From Ecdyonurus torrentis (lineage: Eukaryota > Arthropoda > Insecta > Ephemeroptera > Heptageniidae): a DNA stretch of 64,000 nucleotides. This document shows positions 1 to 9,994 of this stretch, in pieces. Location: positions 46,863,119-46,927,118 of the forward strand of contig OX439132.1 of NCBI GenBank assembly GCA_949318235.1, in the 5' to 3' direction. The position numbers and the translations under genes were made by a program. The notes under the pieces are model-generated. The model did not search any database. It was not told where the DNA came from and worked only from the letters and a program-made list of their open reading frames with translations. The stretch's first letter is position 1. Every line of letters starts with the position of its first letter.

Positions 1-1316
1 AGGTCCAAAGTTACTCTATATTGAATAGTACCATCAGGTGTTTTCTTCCTGACTAAAACTATGCCACTATTATATGGACTAGTTGATTTTCTTATAGTTC
101 TTGAATCTAGTTGAGCGCCTAGAGAAATATCGGCATAATCTTGCAGGGCCATACTTATTTTATATGGTTTTGTTCTAACTATCTTATCTTCAGTTAAACG
201 AATATTATGTTCTACTAGATGAGTACCTTCTCTAATTTTCTTTTCTATGAATATATCACAAAAATCCTCTAATATCATAGCTTTAAATTCTTCTCTAAAT
301 TCAGGTGGTAAATGTTGTATTTTTTCATTTAATATTTCTTCATTAATTTCTAACTCTTCTTCGTAGTCTACATTTTCTGAGTGTATGTTATGAACGTGTC
401 GAGTTGCATTCTCCGTATTGCTCTCGGCCGTGAGACAATCCGCACTCATAATATCATCTTGAGTTACTGCGATTATACGAGCAATAAGCGTACCTTTGAT
501 TAATGTTATATTAGAAGTATTGAAATTAGAAATTTGCACGGGCACAAAATATTTGCATTGTATGCAATTTTTTGTACAATGATGTGAATTACATTCTTGT
601 TTAATTAATTGTGATATAGTACGTGCAATATAAATTCTTTTTTCATCGAGAGGCTGATTTACTTCAAGTGGCTCTACGACAAAGAAATTATTTCTAAATT
701 CTAATGCTTGTTTATGAGAAACTTGAAAGAAATTTATTTTTGCGTTCCCTGGAGAAATTTTAAGGGGTGCTGTAGTTTTAAGTGGAGTATACCGAGGTGG
801 AGTAGGCAATTGGCGTCCCAAATGCTTAACCTCAGCATAATTTGAATCATCGGTGTAACTTGATACTAATGGAAATGTGTGTCCATGTAGTGTAATCTCA
901 TTTTTACCGATGTTAATCACGCCCCTGTATTTACGCAAAAAATCAATTACTAACAAACCATCATAATTGTAACACTCATGCTTAACAACGTGCATCTCAA
1001 TTTTATAATTATTATGGTCAATGTTCATCTTCACGTTCTTGCAGCCATATGAATTTACTTTTTGGTTCCCCAAACCAAATATTTGAAATTTATTTTTCTT
1101 TAAGTTACTAGTATCTACAGTATTCCATATTACAGAAGTTTCAGCTGCTGTATCGATTAAAAATCGCATATTATTATTATTTATTTTACATTCTAAAATT
1201 AAATTGCATTGATTATTTACATTATATACGTTTTTATTACTAATTGGAACAAATTTTTGTTCTAATTTAGGGGTTGGCGCAACCCATGGCCGTGTGGGGC
1301 GCCCTGGAGAAAATTT
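1..1316 (-). CDS. pol: Ty3/Gypsy pol, N-terminal part (protease and start of reverse transcriptase), partial
   Basis: This is the front of a retroelement polyprotein on the minus strand that runs off the left edge. From the frameshift site at 1316-1310 the frame stays open to base 1. A retropepsin-type aspartic protease carries its active site as FLIDTAAETS (Asp codon at 1154-1152), with DTA in place of the commoner DTG/DSG. A Cys/His cluster, CNSHHCTKNCIQC, lies near 540-595. The last ~110 bases hold the start of the RT domain, with SPYNSGIVLVRKK typical of Ty3/Gypsy RT. The frame is -1 relative to gag, and no stop or frameshift was found in the visible part. Protease should cleave Gag-Pol inside virus-like particles, and RT would copy the RNA. 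RT core, RNase H and integrase lie outside the window. Family assignment to Ty3/Gypsy is firm; the exact clade is not. Confidence 0.9.
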
Positions 1317-2683
1317 GGCTCCACGTCTTGCAAGCGAGATAATTCTTGTTGCGAATCGCTCGGATTTAATGCATGAGAAATTTCTTGTCGCGAATTTTCG
1401 CAATAATATTCTTGTTGTGAATTTTCACAATAATATTCAGGCTTTGAATTTTCACAATAATATTCAGGGGGTTGTAAATCACGTGGTTTCTTGCAAGGGG
1501 TGAAATCTTGCGCATTTTCCCTATACTGATCAAAGCTATTAAACTGATGCTGATCGAAGTCATAATAACCAGCTGATTGATTATTATCGATATTATTGAA
1601 TGAATTTTCAGAGTTGAAGTTATATTGATTATTATCTGAATTTTGATGATATCGACGTTTCTTGCGATTAGAAGTTTCAGTGAAATATTGATGATTGATT
1701 ATTTCAGGATTTTGTATTTCAGCAAAATCTGATCGATATTGATTTTCAATAAATTTTTGATTCTGATAATCATTGTAGTAAGGTGATAAATTACGATTGA
1801 ATGAAGTATTTGAACGTAGAGTAGTTTCAAATTGATTGAGTGGTGGGGGTAATATTGAATTTGGCAAATATTGATTATTTGTAGATTGATGATTTTCAAT
1901 TTTTGCGCGTCTTGTTGCTTCATTGAATGCAATTGCAGTCGATACTGCCTTATCAAATGACTCAGGACATGCTCCACGCACGCGGTCGCCTAGAACTGTT
2001 CCTCCTAGACCATGCAGGAAACTATCTAGCGCACGCTGATCAGCTTCGAACTTCACTGCCTCATTCCTATCATTATTATCAGTCAATTCATAAGTATTAA
2101 CATTTACTGATTTAATTCTATCGGCAAATTGTTCAATTGATTCCTCCGATTGAATAGTAATAACAGATAATAATTCTCTATAATAACGTGTTGTATTCTT
2201 ACATTTGAAGCGATTAATCATAATGTTTTTGAATTCATTATAACATTTTACTTCTTTGGCTTTCACGTCGCTGCTCACGAAAGTCAGCGCTTCTCCATCA
2301 AGAATTTGCTTTGCAATTAAGAGAGTTTTATTTACATCCCATCCCCCTATTTCTTGAGCTTGTTCCACTTTTTGGAAGAAATTATGAATATTTTCCTGAA
2401 CTTTTCCTGAAAATTTAGGTATAGTATTCATGAGAATAAGTGTACTTGAACTATCTGAAGTTTTAGCTATTTGAAAATTTTCTTGCATAACTGTTAGTCT
2501 TGTTTTTAATTCAGCAATAGTTGTAGTTTCTATTTCATCTATTTTTTCTTTTTGATTTTTATTCAAAGATTTTAATTCAGAAATTTCATCTTCATGTGAT
2601 TTATTTTTATTTTCTAATTCTTCAATTTTTAATACTAAATTAATGAGAGAATATTCTTTACCATTATGTGTAAAGAAAGCCAT
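1262..2683 (-). CDS. gag: Ty3/Gypsy gag polyprotein
   Basis: A 473-residue structural protein on the minus strand, intact from its ATG to a TAG. Residues ~15-75 are heptad-rich (many K, E, L, N) and predict a coiled coil. Residues ~90-265 have the capsid-like layout of Ty3/Gypsy gags: FSGKVQENIHNFF, then an alpha-helical block with ALTF, FKNIMINRF and SIEQFADRI. The C-terminal third is Asn/Gln/Tyr-rich with a basic RKKRRYHQ patch that may bind RNA. No CCHC zinc knuckle is visible. Near the end three tandem copies of a YYCENS unit occur. The start follows a short leader after the primer-binding site, and the 3' end overlaps pol by about 50 bases through a -1 frameshift site. The uninterrupted frame suggests a young or recently active copy. 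Confidence 0.88.
   Translation of the reverse strand: MAFFTHNGKEYSLINLVLKIEELENKNKSHEDEISELKSLNKNQKEKIDEIETTTIAELKTRLTVMQENFQIAKTSDSSSTLILMNTIPKFSGKVQENIHNFFQKVEQAQEIGGWDVNKTLLIAKQILDGEALTFVSSDVKAKEVKCYNEFKNIMINRFKCKNTTRYYRELLSVITIQSEESIEQFADRIKSVNVNTYELTDNNDRNEAVKFEADQRALDSFLHGLGGTVLGDRVRGACPESFDKAVSTAIAFNEATRRAKIENHQSTNNQYLPNSILPPPLNQFETTLRSNTSFNRNLSPYYNDYQNQKFIENQYRSDFAEIQNPEIINHQYFTETSNRKKRRYHQNSDNNQYNFNSENSFNNIDNNQSAGYYDFDQHQFNSFDQYRENAQDFTPCKKPRDLQPPEYYCENSKPEYYCENSQQEYYCENSRQEISHALNPSDSQQELSRLQDVEPNFLQGAPHGHGLRQPLN
1271..1316 (-). promoter_or_regulatory. -1 programmed ribosomal frameshift site between gag and pol
   Basis: On the minus strand the heptamer A_AAT_TTT (1316-1310) sits exactly in the gag frame (codons AAT, TTT), and slipping back one base enters the open pol frame. 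About ten bases downstream a GGGTTG-CGC-CAACCC hairpin can form (1285-1271). Its loop-side GCGCC can also pair with a GGCGC just upstream, giving a possible pseudoknot. The gag stop follows at 1264-1262. Slippery heptamer, spacing, structure and reading frames all agree with known retroviral -1 frameshifting. Confidence 0.8.
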
Positions 2684-2945
2684 TTTTACCCAGATATATT
2701 GCTACCAAATTTATTATTAGTCGTGCAATTTTATGTTAAAATTGTAAAAAGAAATGAGCTTACCGTGTATGTCCACTGTATAGAGAAATCTCCATGATGA
2801 GGAAAAACTGCATAGCGTTCCGTCCGTTCCTTCTCTCTCTTTGCCCAAGGTAGTGTGGAAAAGTAGGTAGCACAAACTCAAAGTTCATTGAAAGTGTTCA
2901 TTGGACGTTCGAAATTATTCACTTAAGGTCACATAGATTCGATTC
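2684..2945 (-). other. Retroelement 5' untranslated leader
   Basis: Noncoding stretch between the primer-binding site and the gag ATG of the minus-strand Ty3/Gypsy element. This is where packaging signals and any splice donor would lie. I see no ORF and could not identify a packaging motif. Confidence 0.6.
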
Positions 2946-2962
2946 ACCAGCTTCTGACACCA
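2946..2962 (-). promoter_or_regulatory. Primer-binding site, complementary to tRNA-Leu 3' end
   Basis: Read on the minus strand the site is TGGTGTCAGAAG followed by a less perfect stretch. The plus strand, CTTCTGACACCA, equals the 3' end of insect tRNA-Leu (…CACTTCTGACA plus CCA), with a mismatch further in. It lies two bases from the LTR edge, the standard position, and primes minus-strand DNA synthesis. Confidence 0.8.
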
Positions 2963-2964
2963 TT

Positions 2965-3619
2965 TGTAGCCTGCGCCGTAGTGAATGTTGTTTTCCGAAC
3001 CCCGAACCCCGCTACTGAGTTACCTTCTTCTCGCTCTCCGGCGCTCCGCCGCTGTAACCTGCTCTGCCGCCGGACTCGTCCTCGTCGCTCTCGGCCGTCG
3101 CTGAATATTCACGCAAAGCGTACAGCTTTGGTGGATGTATTAATGAATAATTCTGTGATAACTTATTGATAATCTATACTAAAGGATTATCAATTATAAC
3201 TGTTATTGATAATGTTTATTAGCAATATAATGTTATTAATTCTTCTGCATTTCTTATATGATATTGGAGAACTTTTCAAATCAAAAACTCACATAAGTAA
3301 CACTATATTTTATTATAAAATTATGAATGTGGATTATAAGTGATAAAATTAGCGCTATATGCCGAACAATGCATAGAGCGGCGTTATAGCTTGAGGCGCC
3401 AGCGCGACACCTCAAGCTCCACACTCAGACTATCTTTCTTCCCGTCGCCTCGCACGCAACACACGCAATTATGCTATAATGCACTTTTTATGCAGTTAAA
3501 TTACAAAGAAGTACATCTTGTACTATATGAACGCGAATATGTAAAGAGGACTAAATATCAATAATAAAACATTACATTATTTTATTATTAATATTGATAT
3601 TTAGGACGCGCGGGTTACA
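2965..3619 (-). repeat. 5' LTR of the Ty3/Gypsy element
   Basis: A 655-bp long terminal repeat on the minus strand. It begins TGTAACCCGCGCGTCC and ends GCGCAGGCTACA, so it is bounded by TGTA...TACA. The inner edge is two bases from the tRNA-Leu primer-binding site. It should hold the promoter, the R region and the polyadenylation signal. The partner LTR lies beyond the left edge, so identity between LTRs, and hence insertion age, cannot be judged. The base after the LTR on the plus side is GTGT, a candidate target-site duplication. Confidence 0.82.
3551..3604. repeat. Inverted repeat at the outer (U3) end of the LTR
   Basis: CTAAATATCAATA...TATTGATATTTAG can form a stem of about 13 bp, with further A/T pairing inside. 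It lies only 15 bases inside the LTR terminus. Confidence 0.65.
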
Positions 3620-4287
3620 GTGTATTTGTATATTTAAAGGCTTTGTTAAAAAAATTGCTTGTTAAGAAATAGATTGTTTAAATAAAATTGTTTGGAAAAT
3701 GTCGTGTCTAATATCATGTTTAATAATTTAGTTTTGAGTAATGTCTTGACTAAAATAAAGGCTTTTGTATTTATGGATACTAAAACTTATAATTTTCGTG
3801 TAACAAAAAAAAAATAAAAACATAAATAAGAAGTATCTATAAATGTCAAAAATATGGAAAATCTAAAAACAAAAACCTATTAAAATATATGTTAATATAA
3901 GTCAATATTGTGATTAATTATTGATTTAGAGAATAACATTTATATTACAAGTAATGATGAGATAAGTCAAGTTTCAATTTTTAATAAAGAAGAACGGTTT
4001 CTTTAAAGCTTTAAGTCTTCACAACATTAGTGTTTACTTTTGCGTTTTAAGATGTATTAAATATATTTGTTGTTTTATGTTTTGCCAATGTCAATAAAAA
4101 ATGTGTAAAAATTTAATTGTCGTTTATGTAACTAACGTGATGTGTAAATTTTTCGTGCTGCATATCTAAAGAAAACCAATTTTGATATTAAGTCAAACTA
4201 AAAAATGTTTGAAATGAAATAAAAAAATGTATGTGCTTCTCGACTTGAGTAATTTTTCGGTAACTTCTTTTATTTTTAATAGTGTAG

Positions 4288-4376
<89 letters not shown>

Positions 4377-5734
4377 AAGTGTGTGTGTGTGTGTATTTTA
4401 ACATTTTATTTTTATCGTGTTCATTGCTTTATTGTTTAAAAAAATAAAATAAAATAATGTGTGTCTATTAAAATAAAATTGCATTTTTTATTGTTTTCCT
4501 TTTCCTCAATATAAGGTTTAATAATTTAAAATTCACCTTTTAATTTAACATTACTAAAATGTTTTAGAAGAAAATATATCGAACAGATATGACAATCATA
4601 ACATTTTTTATCCATGACAACCATTACATGTCATAATAGTACAGCTAGTATTTTAGATTTGAAAAAAAATATTTATATCAAAAGATATATACACATTTAG
4701 CAGCATTATATATTAAAAACGTGACACATGTGTTACTTTGCATTTAAGATTACATTTGTTTGATTCCATATCAAAACACGTAATATCATTTATTTATTTT
4801 TGTAAATATTGAAATTGTCCAGATTTTTTCCTCTTTCTCTAAAATTAATAGTTTATCTTGCATAGTATAATGCAGAGCGAGAAAAGATTTCATATGTGTT
4901 AAAAGATTAATAAACATGTTAAATGAAAATCGATACTTAAAAATAAAGAAATATTAGGAATATAAACGTATGAATTTATTTGATCATAATAGAGACCATA
5001 TATGTTTTTGAGAAGTTAAATTTACAAACTCCTAAATAAAAAGATTTATGATACTCTTATAACAATTTTAATTTATAGTACTAATATAGTTGGCAAGCGT
5101 GAAACATCATTTATTTTTTTAAGTGAAATTTTCTAAAGAGTGACTTACACAGTTTTGTTTTACGTTACTTTCAAATATTTGTTTAATTTCAAGGTGATGT
5201 GCTCACAGCATAACAAAATGCAATATTTATGTGTATAAACTTTTAAAAATTACAGTAAATTGCTCCAACTTGTGTTTTATCTCTTTTTACCTTCAGAAAC
5301 ACTATTGACAATACTCAAAAAATTAGAAATTTAAATTCCAATATTTAAATCACAGAATTGCAATATATTATAGCTTTAAGTTATTTCAAATTTCTTATAT
5401 AAGATAATAATAGATATATAAAGCAATCTTATTGTTTTTTATTTAAAGTACATATACAAAAAAAAAACATCTATTTGTACGCTTTTACCATAGTACAGTG
5501 AGACGAAAAAGCAAATATCAAACGTTTTTATTACATTTTTTGAGCATACATGTCAGATTAACCTGCATTTTTGAATAACGATGTAAACTTTAAATTTAAA
5601 ATACATTCTTTTATTTCTTTGACGTAAAATTTATAAATTTATTTGGTTTTTGAAATGTCATGTGAACATGGCTTTTTTCTCTTTCCGCTCAATCTTTTAT
5701 TTACAAATTTTTTTTTTAAATTTTTTTTTAAACC
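3620..5734. other. AT-rich noncoding stretch with a microsatellite
   Basis: No supported gene. It contains a (TA)n tract followed by (TG)n at about 4288-4396 and otherwise plain AT-rich sequence between the LTR and the Harbinger terminus. Short ORFs here are low-complexity shadows. Confidence 0.7.
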
Positions 5735-5974
5735 TTTAGGCCCGCGCAGCCGTCCTGTTTAATATTAACTAAAAAAGGAACTAAATAAAATAAAGAGTTT
5801 CTAACGCAGCCATCTTAAGTAAGCTGCTTAACGAAACCAATCACAAGCCAGTTTTTTTGTGACGTTACAAACGCGCGAAAGATGTCAACAACAGCTGTTA
5901 AGCTAGTGAGAACGGCGAGCGGCATGGCAGCGCAGGCCAGAATCATATAACTAGTGTGTTAATACAGCAAAACT

Positions 5975-7519
5975 ATGTTTCCCACCGTAGAAAATAATGC
6001 TCTATTAGCGGCACTTCTTGTGCAGTGCACAGCAGCACTCCTCCTTGGTACGTTATGGCACCGAAAACGTGCCAGAAGTTTTGGTGTACACCCTATCAAT
6101 AGGCGCCGCAATGAAGCAGGTAAATTATTGTTTCTTATCTTTGGCACACGAAATGTTTTTAATATTAACTTTGGTGTTAATTGTAGGTCACTTTACTAAT
6201 CTGTACCTCGAGGTGAGACAGGATGCGGATAAATTTTATCGCAACACACGCATGTCGCTGGAGCAGTTTGATAGACTACTAGTTCACGTAACCCCATACA
6301 TGCCACGCAAAAGTGCTCGTCGACACACACCCATGCCACCAGAGATGCGCCTTGTAATAACACTTAGGTAACCGACAGTTGTTATATAATTTTTGCAAAA
6401 TTTTAATATGCTTTAAAAAAAGAATAAAAATAATAATAATAATAAAGGAGGAGGGGGGGAGGGTAGGAAGGATATTAACCGTCAAATACATATATTACCA
6501 AATTGTGTGTGGGTTTTATACTGATTATATTGTTTTAATTTGACGTTTTAGGTATCTTGCTACTGGGGATGCGTTGTTCTCCTTATCGACTGACTATCGT
6601 ATAGGTGAAAGTACTTGCCGTGGATTTATAAGGGAAACCTGCGATGCGGTATGGTCAGCTTTGCAGCCTCATTATCTCGCTCCTCCAACAAAAGAAGAAT
6701 TTAAAAATATAGCTGAAGAATTCTGGTTACGTTGGAATGTTCCCCTATGTTTAGGGTGTATTGACGGCAAGCACATTACAATCAAATGCTCTCCAAACAC
6801 TGGATCACATTTTTTAACTATAAAGGTTTTTTCAGTGTTATTTTAATGGCTATATGTGATGCTAAATATTGTTTTACGTTAGTTGAGATAGGACACTCTG
6901 GTAGTGTGAGTGATGGGGGGGTGTTTAGAAATTGTGATTTCGGTCAACGAATAATAAACAACACTCTTGATGTACCTGACCCTATCCCTTTACCAGGTAC
7001 TGAAGGTACTGCTGATGCTTTACCTTCACATTATTATTTTGTGGGCGATGAAGCGTTTCCTCTGCTGACTAATTTAATGACACCATATGGGAAGGTGCAG
7101 TTGCTGGGACGGACCATAAAAGCCTTCATCAACAGGTCATTTAATTTGAGATTGTGCAGAGCATGAAGATTGATTGAAAATAGTTTTGGAATTTTGGCAG
7201 CAAAATGGCGTATATTCCACAGAACGATCGAAGCCTCACCAGATAATGCTGTCGCCATGGTAAAAGCTTGTGTTGTCCTTCACAACTACATTATTAGAAG
7301 CAACCCAAATGGTATGCCTTACAATCAACGCCAACTTGTGGACATATACGATGAAAACGATGAGTTTGTTGTGGCAGAAGTTTGGAAAGAGGTAACAATA
7401 TGCAGAAAGTGCATGTTCGAGCCAATCGTAATGCTCCTGAAAATGCTAAACAATACAGAGACAGACTAGGTAATTTTTTCGTTTGGGTGAAACGTTTGTA
7501 TGGCAAAACGAAAGAGTGA
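5975..7519 (+). pseudogene. PIF/Harbinger DDE transposase (decayed)
   Basis: The gene has three exons: 5975-6119, 6187-6367 and 6552-7519. Both introns are GT-AG and in phase. Exon 1 gives the N-terminal RARSFGVHPINRRR block, exon 2 the RMSLEQFDRLL helix region, and exon 3 the DDE_4 nuclease domain. The catalytic residues are visible: Asp in CIDGKH (6763-6765), Asp in VGDEAFP (7047-7049) and Glu in IENSFG (7176-7178). Three lesions are clear. One base is missing in a T-run at about 6810-6815, shifting the frame inside the domain. A TGA at 7164-7166 replaces the Arg of the conserved RARR motif (CGA to TGA). A second shift near 7390 precedes the C-terminal RANRNAPE segment. Transposase would cut at the TIRs with the help of the MADF partner. 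Function is known from the family; inactivity is read from the sequence. Confidence 0.85.
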
Positions 7520-7660
7520 CAAGAGGTACCTTTTAGTTATACGTTCGATTAGCCTTTGTTGTACTTAATGTACTATACATGTTTTATATGTTTATTTATA
7601 TTTACTTTTGATTTTTTTTATATCTTATTGTATTTATCATTTTAACTTGCATGTCTATAA

Positions 7661-8979
7661 TATATATCGAGGGCTGCGCGGCCTTTCGGAACATCTACAT
7701 CCTTCGCGCGCAAGATATAGAAATATGTGTATTCTTCGCGCTCCGGACTAAAGAAACATCTGCGCTCTCCGCGGGCTTTAACATTGAAACATTTGCAGTC
7801 TTCGCGGCTGCACTAAATAAAATATCTACAAACTTCGCGCATAGCAATAATAAAATATCTACATTATTTGCGTACCTAAATAGGTTTAACGTAAAAATAC
7901 GATGTGTACATACAATTTATTACTTAGTTTTATTTTTAATCTATCAATATAGATAAAAATAATATTTAAAACTATATTATGAATAAATTCAAGAGTTTTT
8001 ATTTTATTTAAGCTTACCTGTTCTAGTGTAGTAATCAAAATATTTAACAACTGGTTAAATAATACAAGTAATTGAATGGTTGTATATTAAGTCTCATGAA
8101 CTATGGTATTATAAAATAATTTTTTAAATCTCTATTAATTATAATCTTTTTTTTTTTTTTTTTTTTTTTTACTTTCTTTGAAATTATATCATATTATCAC
8201 AAGATAACTTGTCTCGCCACTGGTTTATAATAAACTGAAACTTTTTCATGCCAACGTCTATAATAATCAAGGTAATCTATTTTATTTGAACTTTATACTT
8301 GAATACAATATAGTAAAATATTTTTCTATTGCCGTGTTTCAAAGTTCAAATTTATACGAATACAATCATTAAACTGCGTGACAATTAAACTTCAGTTTCA
8401 GTTTAGACAGTGAAATGAGTGGTCGTGTATTTATAGTATAGTTGTGATTGATTAAAAAAAGCAGAGTAAAAAATAAAGTGCAGTGCTACATCACACATAA
8501 ATAATTCAGAGTTTTTTTATATTGTAATAAGCCGAGGAATTATTTTTAAGACGTAAGTTTTTTTTTTTTTTTTTTTACTTCTTACTTAAAAAAAATGTTC
8601 TTCGATAATTATTTATATTTCAAAATTTTGGTAATAAAATAACTATTTCTATAAAAAACTTTTAAAATACATTAATTTATAGAATTTTTATTTATTTATA
8701 TGATATCATTAAATATCATACAACATTTACACTTGTAAAAGTAGGTAAAAAGAAAAAAAAATAGCAGAAGAACCAAAAGTTCATTTTGTAGATATTTTAT
8801 TATTGCTATACGCGAAGTTTGTAGATATTTTATTTAGTGCAGCCGCGAAGACTGCAAATGTTTCAATGTTAAAGCCCGCGGAGAGCGCAGATGTTTCTTT
8901 AGTCCGGTGCGCGGAGAATACACATATTTCTATATCTTGCGCGCGAAGGATGTAGATGCTCCGAAAGGCCGCGTAGCCC

Positions 8980-8985
<6 letters not shown>
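7661..8985. mobile_element. Long-TIR (foldback-type) element with iterated CTTCGCG motifs
   Basis: Inverted arms of about 200 bp (7661-7863 and 8788-8985) start GAGGGCTGCGCGGCC beside TATATA. Each arm holds about five degenerate units of 30-40 bp ending in C(T/C)TCCGCG or CTTCGCG. The ~920-bp core has no supported ORF; it is AT-rich with poly-T runs. The element lies in the Harbinger copy just after the transposase gene, apparently at a TA-rich target. The iterated motif looks like repeated transposase-binding sites, which is inference. Confidence 0.78.
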
Positions 8986-9015
<30 letters not shown>

Positions 9016-9018
<3 letters not shown>

Positions 9019-9133
9019 GGGTTAGAGCACAAACCGTGTGTACAAAAGAAACAAGGTTTAACACAGTATAAAAAACAATGAGAATTTGTACATCGTTGCT
9101 TTTGTAGATACACAGTTTGTGCTCTAACCCGAC
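9016..9133. mobile_element. Short palindromic MITE
   Basis: About 118 bp, with ends GTTGGGTTAGAGCACAAAC and GTTTGTGCTCTAACCCGAC, and the inside is largely self-complementary too. Noncoding; it abuts a (TA)n tract on the left and another palindrome on the right. Confidence 0.75.
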
Positions 9134-9136
9134 GAT

Positions 9137-9265
9137 ATGTATGCGTATAGTCACCTCAGAATAAGAATGTCGTTTCTGCAAAAAATACGAGAATTTGAAC
9201 CTTGGCTCAGAATTGCATCAAATTTTTTACGACATTCTTATTCTGAGGTGACGATACGCATACAT
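9137..9265. mobile_element. Short palindromic MITE
   Basis: Arms of about 37 bp (9137-9173 and 9229-9265) share TCACCTCAGAATAAGAATG and its complement and a TATGCGTA-type end. Noncoding. Confidence 0.75.
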
Positions 9266-9340
9266 GCATATTATATATATATAAATTCTGACCTTTACAT
9301 TGTATTTTAAAAATACTATTTTTGAATGTTTCATAAGAAT

Positions 9341-9452
9341 TGTTCGTAAACCCTTTTTTTGTTTTTTGCACCGAAAACAGCACATATATAACATTTGAAT
9401 AACCATAGCTGATTGACATTTTAGGAGCAGAGAACAGGGTTTACGAACAGCA
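9341..9452. mobile_element. MITE, TGTTCGTAAACCC family, copy 1
   Basis: The ends are TGTTCGTAAACCC and GGGTTTACGAACAGCA. A second copy with the same ends and shared interior (TTTTAGGAG, GAATAAC) lies at 41491-41596, so the boundaries are supported by comparison. No coding capacity. Confidence 0.78.
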
Positions 9453-9810
9453 TTATTATAAATATCAATAAAAAAAATTAAATGGAACTGATGGTGTCTA
9501 TTCAATTATGAGCAGCTATACCTTTCACTTATATTTAACGTTACTTACATAGGCTTTAATTTTTAGTTCTGAATAAGTGTTTGCATTCTTTTATACTACG
9601 GTTTCGTATAGTTATAATAAAAATAAACGAGTTTTGCTTGTAATTCTTTTATTAATTTTTGTTCAATAACAATACCCATAGCATAGAAGAGAAATAAAAA
9701 TCATAAGCACAGTTGTTTATCAAGTATAAGGTATTGGTCCAATAGTAATAAAACAATAATATATATTAATATTTCTATTCAAACCTATTATCTTACAAAC
9801 AAAAATAAAA

Positions 9811-9994
9811 GGATAGAAAAACCAGCAAGGGCCTTACCACAGTAGAAGTTCCATGGAGAGGTCGAGGTCTTGCATGGCACAGTATAATGTTATAAAAGTT
9901 TCTTAATAACTTGAAAGCTTTCGAAAGCCATGCAAGACCTCGACCTCTCCATGGAACTTCTACTGTGGTAAGGCCCTTGCTGGTTTTTCTATCC
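9811..9994. mobile_element. Perfect 67-bp inverted repeat element
   Basis: GGATAGAAAAACCAGCAAGG at 9811 is matched base for base by the complement ending at 9994; the arms (9811-9877 and 9928-9994) enclose a 50-bp loop. Perfect arms suggest recent origin or repair by copying. The 16-base string AAACAAAAATAAAAGG lies just left (9797) and recurs at about 10046. No gene here. Confidence 0.78.

Noticed and set aside
2981..3564. Short plus-strand ORFs within the LTR
   Set aside because: They lie antisense in an LTR, lack any family features and are explained by its GC-richer composition.
4227..4439. 70-codon ORF rich in Ile/Tyr and Cys/Val
   Set aside because: It is the translation of adjoining (TA)n and (TG)n microsatellites.
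7651..7956. 101-codon ORF, with a related minus-strand ORF at 8781-9113
   Set aside because: The two 'homologous proteins' are merely the two inverted arms of the foldback element translated in the same frame.
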